Assembly: GCA_963921935.1 (NCBI GenBank)
Contig: OY998179.1
Location: 22,255,114 to 22,319,113, forward strand
Length of the DNA: 64,000 bases
Source: Galeruca laticollis
Lineage: Eukaryota; Arthropoda; Insecta; Coleoptera; Chrysomelidae
Direction of reading: 5' to 3'
The notes under the pieces: model-generated
The model's input: the letters and a program-made list of their open reading frames with translations, nothing else
Database searches by the model: none
What the model was told of the DNA's origin: nothing
In this document: in pieces, positions 10,910 through 20,853 of the stretch
How the letters are laid out: every line of letters starts with the position of its first letter
Position numbering within the stretch: the first letter of the stretch is position 1
Translations under genes and position numbers: made by a program

Positions 10910-11255
10910 TATTAGAAATCTAGTTCCATTTCGAATGCCGAATGGTGTTCATCACTCTATAATGTAGGGTTGATGGGAAATTGGCTGCCGCCTAAGCGAT
11001 TTTAAAATTTGTAACTTAAGTATCTAATAAAATTTATCAATATAAACAAAAATAAATAACCCTACACTTCTATAACAAACTCCAATTATATTCTAGCAAA
11101 AAAAATTATACAAAAATTCTTGTAAAATTTAAAAAATAATTTGCACTGACCGGAATTATCTGCAATTTGGGGGTAATTGCGAACACTTGTCGGTATTGCC
11201 CCTTCATTCACAGTGATCACACATATGTAATCGTTCTTTTCTTGGTTAGTGCATA
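10910..11255. other. Region left of Ginger, mostly unassigned
   Basis: Mostly unassigned AT-rich sequence. Bases at about 11170-11255, read on the minus strand, give CTNQEKNDYICVI, which would continue the zinc-finger fossil split by the Ginger element (see 13482-13640). Confidence 0.4.
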
Positions 11256-11449
11256 TGTTACCGTAAATATCCGAAATCCGTTAATACGCGTAATAACTAG
11301 TGAGAACCCGAAATAACTAGGAGTATCGGTAAATTCGCGTTCTTACTAGTAAGAACGCGTAATTACTACGAGGTTTAGGAAAATACCGAATTAAAACTTT
11401 TATTCGGCTATTTACTGAAATTTTCAGTTAGAATGCGTTCTTTCTAAGC
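11256..11449 (+). repeat. Left terminal inverted repeat of Ginger
   Basis: Begins TGTTACCGTAAATATCC and ends TTCTTTCTAAGC; the reverse complement is at 13284-13477. It contains a small palindrome, CGCGTTCTTACTAGTAAG followed by AACGCG, centred on ACTAGT. Confidence 0.93.
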
Positions 11450-11577
11450 GTAAGTTAGTAACCACTGAGTGTTACTCGATCTTTGCAGGGATTGGCTACA
11501 TTTCATCGCTACATTCTTCGCTGATTGCTTGGAAAAAAAATTTACGAATAAGTACGTGCAGTAAAGATCCCAAATTA

Positions 11578-13260
11578 ATGAAATATACTATTATGAATAA
11601 AGAAACTTACGAAAATCTACTTCAAGAAATTAAAGAAGCTAAACTGACAAAAAAGAAAACTACCCTACAGTATCGTCGTTTAAACCGTTTTGACATCATG
11701 GAATTAAGTGGCGTTCAGCATATTATAGCAAAATCCAAGAATGATGAAATATTATATTACCTCCCAATTGAAGAAATCTTTGATGTTATCGAAGCTGCTC
11801 ACGTAGCAATTGGGCATGGTGGTCGGGACCGACTTCGAATAGAAACAGCAAGAAAATATGCAAATATTACAACCAGAATGATAAATTTTACACAATGAAT
11901 TAAACAGCCGATGCCAAGTAGACTGACAGATATGCAGAGCCAATCAGATGGAGAATATAAATTCATAATGGTTTATCAAGATCATTTAACCAAGTTCATT
12001 TTGTTAAGAGCTTTAACATCTAAACGAGCTGAAGAAATCGCATACAAATTGAACGAAATATTTTTGACTTTTGGAGCGCCATGCATATTACACAGTGATA
12101 ACGGTCGAGAATTTGCGAACTGTGTTATAAACGAATTTAAATCCTTATGGCCAGAACTTAAGATTGTTCACGGAAAGCCACGACACAGCCAGAGTCAGGG
12201 ATCAGTCGAAAGGGCCAATTAAGATATTGAAAATATGATTGCTTCATGGATGTCCGATAATAAAACTGTAAAATGGTCAGAAGGTCTACCATTTGTACAA
12301 TTTATGAAAAATCGTGCCTATCATTCAGGCATAAGGCAAACTCCATATAAGGCCATGTTTGGCATCGAACCTAGAGTTGGATTAACTACATCGTCTTTGC
12401 CCCCTGAAGTTATTTCATCTTTAGAGCGAGAAGAGGATCTAGAAAAAGTCGTTAATGATGTTACCACGATGAGAGAAGAAACTCAAAGAGAAGATTCAAA
12501 TTCAGAAGACGACATTGCTGAAAAAGATCCAGAAGAAGATCAAGAACAAGAACGCTTTTGCAACAAATGTGGTGCTATTTTACCGACTAACATTGATCGT
12601 GACTTCTGTTCGAATTGTAAAACAGAAGACAATATAAAAGCAGTAAGGTCAGAAGCAAGCCAATTGCTAATTCATCAGGCAAAAAAGATGAAAAGCTACA
12701 GTGATAAAACACATCCACCTGCAAACGTTGGCGATAATGTTACGGTACCTATTCCTGATGTGGATAAAGCAAAAGGTGCTTTCAGAAATATAATAGCTGT
12801 TGTGTTACTGAAGACTGACGACAACATGTACCAGTTAGGTACAAAAGATGGAGTCATAAATCATCTGTATACCAGATCCGAATTTGATATTTGCAAGCAA
12901 AAATTTATTGACATTGATTTGATAAGGAAAGATGAACAAATTTCTTTACGTCAAGCAGCTTCATCTAATTTTGGTTCTAGCCAGGGTTTTTTATGTGCAA
13001 ATGCACTAAAAATTGTAAAAGTAAATTATGCAAATGCGAAAAAAATAATGTTCTATGCAATTCAAAATGCCATGATAGTACCTCTTGCAATAATAAGTAA
13101 GCTGAGTTATATTGTTCACTTTTGTTTGAAGTTCGCTTGTTCTATGTTTCATTTGTTCTGTAAATTTTTTTTGTGCAATAAATTAACTGAAACCAACCGC
13201 ACTTTATTCTCTAACAGATCCTTACCAACAATATTAATTTTAGGCATTCATAAATTTTAA
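11578..13260 (+). pseudogene. Ginger transposase (integrase-like), two stops
   Basis: One continuous frame of about 560 codons broken by TGA at 11896-11898 and TAA at 12220-12222. The N terminus has YRRLNRFDIMEL and AAHVAIGHGGRDRL, a zinc-binding H/H region that lacks the usual following cysteine pair. The integrase core has LTDMQSQSDGEYKF, FGAPCILHSDNGREF and HSQSQGSVERAN, holding the second catalytic aspartate and the glutamate; the residue at the usual first aspartate appears to be arginine just before LTDMQ. The C-terminal part has an acidic stretch and a CX2C/CX2C knuckle (CNKC to CSNC). The same protein type underlies the vertebrate KRBA2 and SCAND3 domains. Confidence 0.88.
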
Positions 13261-13283
13261 AATTCGGTTATTTACTATTGTGT

Positions 13284-13477
13284 GCTTAGAAAGAACGCGT
13301 TCTAACTGAAAATTTCAGTAAATAGCCGAATAAAAGTTTTAATTCGGTATTTTCCTAGACCTCGTAGTAATCACGCGTTCTTACTAGTAAGAACGCGAAA
13401 TTACCGACATTCCTAGTTATTTCGGGTTCTTACTAGTTATTACGCGTATTAACGGATTTCGGGTATTTACGGTAACA
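13284..13477 (-). repeat. Right terminal inverted repeat of Ginger
   Basis: Inverted partner of 11256-11449, ending CGGTAACA at the outer edge and followed by CATA. Confidence 0.93.
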
Positions 13478-13481
13478 CATA

Positions 13482-13640
13482 CATTGTCCACAGACTACAC
13501 ATCTGAGTCAAATATCATTTTTGTCATACTCTCCATATACAAAGCAAACATCTTCGGTTATAACACCTTCACTTGCTTCAGTGCTCTCCTGAATATGAAC
13601 ATCTTTTTTATAAATACTCGCATAAATAATTATTACAAGT
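13482..13640 (-). pseudogene. Pogo-like C-terminal zinc-finger fossil, split by Ginger
   Basis: Read on the minus strand this gives EGVITEDVCFVYGEYDKNDI, a stop, then LRCVVCGQC, and on the far side of Ginger CTNQEKNDYICVI. The spacing of cysteines and the position of a stop where tryptophan usually stands match the PHD-like finger found at the C terminus of pogo/jerky-like transposases; a similar finger occurs at 24730-24880. One expected cysteine is tyrosine. The rest of the transposase is not visible. The assignment rests on the finger pattern alone. Confidence 0.4.
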
Positions 13641-13910
13641 AAAAAATATTGTACTTGGCGTATTTACTTATTTTTAACGAGTTATTTATTAAAACGATTA
13701 TACGAGTATAATAAAATTGTTAAAAAAGATTCTATGTATATATTTTCTGGAATATGGGAACTTCAATGTAGCTGTTTTCAAATTGAAATCGTTATTAATA
13801 TTAAATAAAACAGTCTACAAAAGACTCATATTCTTTAATTAGACAATATTTTTGAACCTCAAAATTTAAAAACAAAGGCAATTTTCGGATATCTATTAAA
13901 AAAAATTATA
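13641..13910. other. No feature seen
   Basis: AT-rich bases between the zinc-finger fossil and the Penelope palindrome. Nothing recognisable. Confidence 0.5.
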
Positions 13911-13929
13911 GATAGATAGATAGATAGAA
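13911..13929. repeat. (GATA)n microsatellite at a Penelope 3' end
   Basis: Four or so GATA units sit directly at the outer end of the minus-strand Penelope copy, as a variable 3' tail would. Confidence 0.7.
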
Positions 13930-13934
13930 ATTTT

Positions 13935-14873
13935 ATTAGTGTTTTTAAATGAAACTCAAGGTCTCTAGTTAATTCCACAATATAATACAAGTTATTGAAA
14001 ATTCTAAAAATTGACAATTGTTTCGATAAATCAATATCATCGTCAGAATGACAGAAGTTACATTTCATTTTATGCCTACCTGATGTTTAGTAGTTATATT
14101 TGGCTAGACCAAGAAGTAACCTAACTTGTGATTGGCTTAATATATGTTTATAGAAAAAAGAAGAAGATGTGATATTACAAATATTGAAGCTTAGATATTA
14201 TTAGCCCTATGGTGATATCCTGGATATCATTTTTTCAATTAAGATCAGTATAACTGTGCAATGATATAGAAAACCAGGAAAACTATATCTGCTGATCTTT
14301 ACAATTATCACTTAAGAAGACAGTTTATTAGTGGAGAATTCCCTAAATTTAACTGTTCATTGACAACTTCATATTGTGGGTTTCTTAAATGTCTTCTAAT
14401 TTCCAGTTCTTCAAGGAAATCCAGTTCTTGTTTCTTTTCACAAATATGCAGTACTTCTAGTTTTGTGTTAGGTGTCAGTGAATGATTGGTGTCAAGTAGA
14501 TGTTTTGCGTAGTGGGATTTATCTGGTTGTTTCAATCTCTATGCTCGTAAGTACTCACTGTATCGTATTTCAAAATTCCTAAGGGTCTGACCCAAATAGA
14601 CAGCATTACATTCTGGACATTTTAGTTTATATATACCTGACTTCTTTAATAGTGGTATTTTTGTTTTTACATTTAACAATTTTGTACTAACGTTACTTTC
14701 TGTTTTAAAAGAAATTGTTGTATTCGTTGCTGAAGATATTATCTTTGAAATATTATTAGAAATATTTCCTGCATATGTGATGGTTTTATAAGTTTTAATT
14801 TCATCAGCTTGTTTAGGATATGTTAGTTGTAATGCCACTTTTTCCTCTTTTTTACTAATCAGCTTATTTATCA
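13935..14873 (-). pseudogene. Penelope-like element 3' part, GIY-YIG endonuclease (minus copy)
   Basis: The minus-strand frame from 14873 reads MINKLISKKEEKVAL, then KSGIYKLKCPECNAVYLGQT, the GIY-YIG signature of the Penelope-like endonuclease with its CPEC motif. A stop near 14539 falls after YSEYLRA; the frame resumes with DKSHYAKHLLDTNHSLTP and ends NSPLINCLLK at 14308. The 3' UTR follows to 13935. The reverse transcriptase part is absent. It is arranged head to head with the copy at 14878-15852. Confidence 0.85.
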
Positions 14874-14877
14874 AATA

Positions 14878-15852
14878 GCAACATCTAACGGTTATCCATT
14901 AGATATGATAAATAAGCTAATTAGTAAAAAAGAGGAAAAAGCGGCATTACAACTAATATATCCTAAACAAGCTGATGAAATTAAAACTTATAAAACCATC
15001 ACATATGCAGGAAATATTTCTAATAATATTTCAATATTTCAAAGATAATATCTTCAGCAACGAATACAACAATTTCTTTTAAAACAGAAAGTAACGTTAG
15101 TACAAAATTGTTAAATGTAAAAACAAAAATACCACTATTAAAGAAGTCAGGTATATATAAACTCAAATGTCCAGAATGTAATGCTGTCTATTTGGGTCAG
15201 CCCTTAGGAATTTTGAAATACGATACAGTGAGCACTTACGAGCATACAGATTAAAACAACCAGATAAATCCCACTACGCAAAACATCTACTTGACACCAA
15301 TCATTCATTGACACCTAACACAAAACTAGAAGTACTGCATATTTGTGAAAAGAAACAAGAACTGGATTTCCTTGAAGAACTGGAAATTAGAAGACATTTA
15401 AGAAACCCACAATATGAAGTTGTCAATGAACAGTTAAATCTAGGGAATTCTCCACTAATAAACTGTCTTCTTAAGTGATAATTGTAAAGATCAGCAGATA
15501 TAGTTTTCCTGGTTTTCTATATCATTGCACAGTTATACTGATCTTAATTGGAAAAATGATATCCAGGATATCACCATAGGGCTAATAATATCTAAGCTTC
15601 AATATTTGTAATATCACATCTTCTTCTTTTTTCTATAAACATATATTAAGCCAATCACAAGTTAGGTTACTTCTTGGTCTAGCCAAAAATAACTACTAAA
15701 CATCAGGTAGGCATAAAATGAAATGTAACTTCTGTCATTCTGACGATGATATTGATTTATCGAAACAATTGTCAATTTTTTAGAATTTTCAATAACTTGT
15801 ATTATATTGTGGAATTAACTAAAGACCTTGAGTTTCATTTAAAAACACTAAT
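14878..15852 (+). pseudogene. Penelope-like element 3' part, GIY-YIG endonuclease (plus copy)
   Basis: Mirror copy of 13935-14873, extending about 30 bp further 5' (SNGYPLDMINK). A 9-bp local duplication near 15030 and a one-base deletion near 15200 (in CAGCCCTTAGG) disrupt the GIY-YIG frame. Downstream the frame again reads HYAKHLLDTNHSLTP and ends CLLK before a TGA near 15477. The 3' UTR continues into a tandem duplication. The arms are near identical, so the palindrome formed late or was homogenised. Confidence 0.85.
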
Positions 15853-16091
15853 ATGAGCATATTCCACGAAGTAAGGGTCGAGACAGTCAATAACTACTAA
15901 ACATCAGGTAGGCATAAAATGAAATGTAACTTCTGTCATCCTGACGATGATATTGATTTATCGAAACAATTGTCAATTTTTAGAATTTTCAATAACTTGT
16001 ATTATATTGTGGAATTAACTAGAGACCTTGAGTTTCATTTAAAAACACTAATATGAGCATATTCCACGAAGTAAGGGTCGAGACAGTCAAT
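15691..16091 (+). repeat. 200-bp tandem duplication of the Penelope 3' end
   Basis: Two consecutive units, 15691-15891 (201 bp) and 15892-16091 (200 bp), each starting AACTACTAAACATCAGGTAG and ending GTCGAGACAGTCAAT. They differ by one T in a T-run and a few substitutions. The junction sequence after CACTAAT (ATGAGCATATTCCACG) occurs in both units, so flanking or 3'-end sequence was duplicated with it. Confidence 0.9.
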
Positions 16092-16245
16092 TTCATTAAG
16101 AAATTTTATTGTTTCGTACAAAATACATGAACAAGGAGGTGACAATATTTCCAATATAAATTTAAAGATAATAAACTAAAAAATAAGAAATATAATTTTA
16201 TAGATATGCTTAGATGATGCCAAGACGGGAGTGAGAGGATACTTA
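16092..16245. other. Unassigned AT-rich sequence
   Basis: No recognisable feature between the tandem duplication and the LINE fragment. Confidence 0.4.
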
Positions 16246-16611
16246 CTACTCGTTTATAATTAATGATCTGATTTTTAAAATATTCTTTGTTACATTATAT
16301 ATTTGATATAATAATTGTGGTTCAGCTTCATTAATTACTGTTTCAATATCCGTTAGGGACTGATAGGTTTTAGAGAAGGAATATCTAATTTGTTCATATA
16401 CATAAGACATACAAATAATAAATTTTGTAGGGATTCTGGAAATAGACAGTTGCAAATTGTGCATATTTCATTTGTTTTTTTGGTATATGCATTGTTATTA
16501 ACATACATATACAGTGTTTTAGTGTTAGTAGTGCGTAGTTGTAAGATGAAGCGTTTAATATGCAAAGGGATTGAAAGGGTTTGTGCTTTGAAAGAGATGT
16601 TTGTCTTGTAA
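16246..16611 (-). pseudogene. Probable LINE ORF2 C-terminal fragment
   Basis: On the minus strand HIKRFILQLRTTNTKTLYM is followed by NEICTICNCLFPESLQNLLF and a second cysteine in VCLMYMN. A CX2C pair followed by a stretch of hydrophobic and histidine or cysteine residues is the usual C-terminal signature after the RT domain in Jockey- and R1-like LINEs. The frame then shifts to MHNLQ and on to 16246. No RT core is present, so the call is tentative. Confidence 0.4.
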
Positions 16612-16950
16612 TATGTGTTTATACATTGGACAATATGTACTTAGTAATATTTTATTCCAATCCTCTATAGTCTATATGACTGCACTGTTTGTATTTTTCT
16701 AAAATAAAAATAAATTTATACCTACACCTAAATATATTTTTTATTAACTTTTTATTTATTTTGGTTACAAGAGTAACTTAAAAGCCCTGTTATGAAGTTA
16801 CTTTAATGCCATTTAAAGCAGTTTTTTTTATTTTTCAATGATTTTGTCCAATAAGCGTGTATGTGAAAAAAAACATATATAATGAAAAATATACACTTTG
16901 AGATCTTCTCGTTCTATAGTTTATACCCATGATTAAAATATATTTTCTCA

Positions 16951-16958
16951 ATTTTCAG
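16951..16958 (+). promoter_or_regulatory. Splice acceptor of the UNC-93-like exon
   Basis: ATTTTCAG after a pyrimidine-rich run (TATTTTCTCAATTTTCAG) directly precedes the open frame. Confidence 0.7.
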
Positions 16959-17172
16959 TTCTCAGTAATCCTCATGGAGGTGGAGGTAGTCATTCATCTA
17001 ACGGTACTAATTACGATCTTTGCGGAGCAAATTTCTGCGTTAGCACTATTAACAATAACGAGAATTTGGAAAGGCCAGACGATAAAGAAATTTACGAAAT
17101 ATCAACAATTTACTTAGCATGTATAATAGCAGCTGCCATACTTATTGCGCTGGTCGTAGATCCACTCACAAG
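16959..17172 (+). CDS. Internal exon of an UNC-93-like membrane protein
   Basis: A 214-bp exon lies between an acceptor (ATTTTCAG, ending 16958) and a donor (AG|GTAAGATT at 17172/17173). Translation in the only open phase gives LSNPHGGGGSHSSNGTNYD, LCGANFCVSTINNNENLERP and IYEISTIYLACIIAAAI, then a hydrophobic segment ending VVDPLTR. The CGxxFC loop, the NLxRP-xxx-IYxISxIYL block and a transmembrane helix ending VDPL-R match animal UNC-93 and UNC-93-like proteins, 12-helix major-facilitator relatives that in nematodes regulate a muscle potassium channel. This exon covers an extracellular loop and one helix. No stop interrupts it. No other exon was recognised, so both flanking introns exceed what can be seen here or are filled with the repeats around it. 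Confidence 0.75.
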
Positions 17173-17394
17173 GTAAGATTATAGTTTAATTACTAATTCA
17201 CAATTATTTTTAAGTAAAATGAGAAAAAAAATCTCGAATTGCAATATATACATTCCAAAATTAGATTTTATTAAGCTCAAGAATTTGACATATATACGGC
17301 ATTAGTTCTGACAATTTGAAACTAATGACATTAGAATATACATATAACAACACGACGAAACAAAAGGACGTGCTCATGTACCCCCTGTATTATT
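17173..17394 (+). other. Start of downstream intron of the UNC-93-like gene
   Basis: Begins GTAAGATT. The intron appears to contain most of the nested repeats that follow. Confidence 0.55.
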
Positions 17395-19375
17395 TCGAAA
17401 CAAAATCGTTCAAATATGTTGGTCTGCGACGTATTCTATCAGGCCTACCTTCTGCTAAATATTTTTCTAAAGCTAGATCTTCAGTAGTTTGATTATTCAT
17501 AGAACTTTGAGTTGTAATAGTTCTATTCATTAAACTTCTGAAACGTTTATTTAAGGATCGCAATGTATTTCTGGTCTGATAGTCTGGATCGGGATATCAG
17601 ATTGTACGTCTGCCATCAGTTGTTGAGGATCAAAGTTTTGTAGATCTCCTCGAGGAGCCAAATGTTTTATGGACACGTTGGTTTCTCTTCCATTCGACAA
17701 TCTTATTAATGCATACTCAGAGTTCGCTTCTATTAGCTCTGCTTCCTCTACGAGTGGTTCATATTTGTTATTTCTGAAATGTTTCCTTGCTATAATTGGT
17801 ACTGGTTCAGTGAGCCAACTAGGTCATGCAGTTCCAAAAGATTATTTTCTTGCATAATTGAACAATCTTTCGTGTGGAGTACAATTGATTGCAGTGCAAA
17901 GTAATGATCTTATTGAATGTAGGGCTTCAGGTAATACTTTTCCCATTGATTGATTTTGAGATTTTTTGTTTTCAGAGCTAATGATATAGTCTTCCAAATT
18001 ATACCATTGTAACGTTCTATTTGACCGTTTCCTTCTGGGTTATATGGGGTACTATGACACATCGCTACTCCTCTGTCGTATAAAAATTATTTAAGTTCTT
18101 TGGACTTGAAACAAGATCCTTCATCTGTATGTATGTAGGAGGGCATTCCAAAAATTACGAATAATCGACTAAAGCAAGCTATGACTGTACTAGATGTATC
18201 AGTGCATGGAAACGCAAACGGAAATCTTGAAAATTCATCAACAATTGTCAAAAGATACATTTTTCTGGAATTTGATGGTAGAGGACCTTTAAAATCCATA
18301 TTCAATATCTCAAGTGGCTGAGTAGCTTTGATAAGTTTACCTTGCTTGTTTATGAATTTTGGTTTGATTTCGGCACAACTCGGACATGAATTTGTCATTT
18401 TTCGAACATTACCAATAGAATAAGGCGTATTCTTGGATTTAATCCAATGATACATACGTGTGATTCCAGGATGACATACGGCTTGATGAAGATAAAATAA
18501 AGTGCAGATCCACATATTCTAGAGAATGTATCTGCAACAGTATTACCAACTCCTGGTCTATAAACAAGTTATAACAAGAAAGTTCTAAACGTAATCTCAA
18601 GATTTTTTCATTTTTAATTTTGTTTGTATGCTGCATGTCGAACATGAAAGAAACAGATTTTTGATCAGTAAAAAAAGTAAATTTTTTTCCAATCAAGTAA
18701 TGCTGCCACTTCTTAAGAGATTCTACTATAGCATAGGCTTATTTTTCAACTGCTGAATGTCGCTGTTCACTATTTGTCAACGCTCTAGAGAAAAATTGGT
18801 CTCTCCAACTGACTGAGACAGGCAGCTATAGTATGATCTGATGTATCAGTTTCCACAACGAAAAGTATACTAGAATCAATAGACATCACAACAAAATTAA
18901 TATTATCCTTTTTTATGTTTTCCAAATCACATTCAGCCGAAGGTGACAAAGGAACAAATTTTGTGCTCTCCAAATTATGAATTTTCTGATAAAATCGAGG
19001 AACCCATTAAGAGTAATGTGAGAACATACCTAATACTCTCAGTAATGATTTTGAATCTTCTGGTACAGGTAAATTTATTAAAGGTTCAAATCTTGTGGGA
19101 CCGGGCTTAATGAATCCATATTCAATCAAGTATCCAAGCAATTTGATAACTGTTGTAGAAAATGTGCTTTAATTGTTAAGTCATATTTTGTATAGCGGCC
19201 CAAAATCGATTGAGGTTTTCATTGTGTTCGCTTTCTGTTTTACCACAAACTGTAATATCATCTAGTTAAGCGAAGACGCCTTCCAGCTTCTCGTTCTTGA
19301 TTATTTTATCAATAACTCTTTGGAAACACACGACTCCATTGGTTACATCCAAGGGAACTCTTGTAAATTGAATCA
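17395..19375 (-). pseudogene. Ty3/Gypsy pol fragment (RT end, RNase H, integrase)
   Basis: On the minus strand the piece begins inside RT (QFTRVPLDVTNGVVCFQRV) and reaches VFA, a stop, then LDDITVCGK: the catalytic Y of Y-L-D-D is replaced by a stop codon. RNase H follows with VVETDTSDHTIAACLSQ and FTFFTDQKSVSFMFD. Integrase has HPGITRMYHWIKSKN, CPSCAE, LNMDFKGPLPS, PSYIHTDEGS and GNGQIERYNG, holding the zinc site and all three acidic residues. The C-terminal region reads KYEPLVEEAELIEANSEYA and SIKHLAPRGDL. No LTRs were found. Several stops and frameshifts are present. It is a different family from the element at 943-6765. Confidence 0.88.
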
Positions 19376-19759
19376 TTCAATTTACAGAAAACCAACACAC
19401 GCTGATGTAACTATTCCATACAATTCCAATCATCGCATGTCACATAAATTAGCAGCAATGATACATAGAGCGTTTTCAGTTCCTATGAACAAATGTAATT
19501 TTAATAGAAACATTAATACAATTAAACAAATAGCAACAACCAACGGTTATCCATTACTTATGATAAATACATAAGTTAACAAATAAGGGGAAAAAGTGGC
19601 ATTACAACTAATATTTCCTGAGGAAACTAACGAAATAAAAAATTATCAAACCATCATATATGTAGGTAATATTTCTAATAATATTTCAAATATAGTATCT
19701 TTAACTACAAATACAACAATTTCTTTTAAAACAGAAAGTAATCTGATTATAAAATTGTT
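19371..19759 (+). pseudogene. Penelope-like element RT C terminus, first half
   Basis: From about 19371 the plus strand reads NHSIYRKPTHADVTIPYNSN then HRMSHKLAAMIHRAFSVPM and NINTIKQIATTNGYPLLMIN, the end of the Penelope-type reverse transcriptase. A stop follows at 19572-19574, then GEKVALQLIFPEE and TTNTTISFKTESN. The piece breaks off at AAATTGTT (19759) and resumes at 23328 after the same 7-base sequence, so one copy was split by an insertion. The first residues of the frame starting at 19320 are the antisense of the neighbouring Gypsy RT and do not belong to it. Confidence 0.82.
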
Positions 19760-20161
19760 CTCTTAGGTCTCTAGCATACATAGCTTTAGTTACTCCTTCT
19801 TTCCATGATTTCCTAGGTCTTCCTCTCTTCCTACGGTTTGGTGGCACCCACTGCATTGCCAGCTTTGGCAATCTGTTTTCGTTAATTCGCTGTACATGTC
19901 CGTACCATAAAGTTTCTTGTTCTCATTATCTGTTGTTAATGAGGCGTCCACTTCCATACATTGTCTGACGTCATCGTTTCGGATTCTGTCTCTTCTGGAT
20001 ATTCTAAGAGATCGTCTGAACACATCCATCTCGGTCGCCTCAAGTTGTCTTCTATTGTTTTCTGTAATTTTCCATGTCTCTGCGTCATAGGTTAGATTAC
20101 TTTTGACATAGGTTTTGTAGATATTGTATTTCCGTTGTATTTCCGCCAAGGGTATCATCAA
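19760..20161 (-). pseudogene. LINE C-terminal segment (inverted relative to its 5' part)
   Basis: On the minus strand: EIQRKYNIYKTYVKSNLTYD, ETWKITENNRRQLEATEMDV and FRRSLRISRRDRIRND, then a frame change to a basic tail. It closely resembles the LINE at 34101-35309 (ETWRITENNKRRLEAVEMDV), so the two are one family. It ends at 19760 in the region equivalent to SSRDLRE, before the stop codon and UTR. It joins the 5' end of a plus-strand copy at 20162. Confidence 0.75.
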
Positions 20162-20480
20162 GGTGGATTGAGTAGCTCGATAGTACTGCTGCCGGTCCCA
20201 AGCCCGGATTAAGGAGGGTTGTAGCAGCAGGCTAGCTCCCTGCTATACGAAAAAACCTAACTTGCTAAAAAACCTAACAAATGCCTCGGAAATTCGGACG
20301 GATCACATGGGAACCGACACAAGCTACGAAAAAGAACTATGAACATTGGCACTTGGAATGTACACGGTATTAGAACGAAAATAGAAGAAATTATCCAAGA
20401 ATTACAAGTACTAAGTATGGATTTGGTAGTGCAGACAGAGACAAAGAAAAAAGGAGCTAGCAGAAAAATGACAAATAATC

Positions 20481-20484
<4 letters not shown>

Positions 20485-20517
<33 letters not shown>
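20485..20517. repeat. (TA)n microsatellite, left border of insert
   Basis: About 16 TA units inside the LINE endonuclease frame. The LINE coding sequence normally has H-I-Y-S-G here, so expansion began from a short TATATA within codons. Confidence 0.85.
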
Positions 20518-20521
<4 letters not shown>

Positions 20522-20853
20522 ATAGGATTCTATAATTATTTATTATTTGAAAAATCATTAAACATGTATACCAACTCTTTCAAAGGGTAGGGTTCAAGTG
20601 CGCCATTCAAATTTACTCTAATTATTGGTTTGTGAAATTACAATGAACAAAATTATGATTTCAGGAATTTTTTTAAAACATAGAAATTTACAAACAGAAA
20701 ATGTGTACAGATATACTACAAAAAAATAAAACTACTATTACTATTGAACAATTAAAATGTTTTTTAAATAAAGGCCTTTTTTTAATTCAGAGATCTCTAA
20801 TATAATATTTTAAAATGGTACCTTTTATTTACTAGGTTTGTATCCACTTCAAA

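Larger units (their letters stand above)
11256..13477 (+). mobile_element. Ginger DNA transposon, complete ends
   Basis: A 2222-bp element with 194-bp terminal inverted repeats (11256-11449 and 13284-13477) that start TGTTACCG, matching the TGTNR terminus described for Ginger elements. CATA at 11252-11255 and 13478-13481 is a 4-bp target duplication. It encodes a single Gypsy-integrase-like protein. Ginger elements are cut-and-paste DNA transposons that use a Gypsy-type integrase. The TIRs contain nested copies of ACTAGTAAGAACGCG. The two TIRs differ at only a few positions, suggesting modest age, but the protein has two stops. Confidence 0.9.

Noticed and set aside
19320..19370. First 17 codons of the frame starting at 19320
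   Set aside because: Antisense of the Gypsy RT; only the part after about 19371 is Penelope RT.
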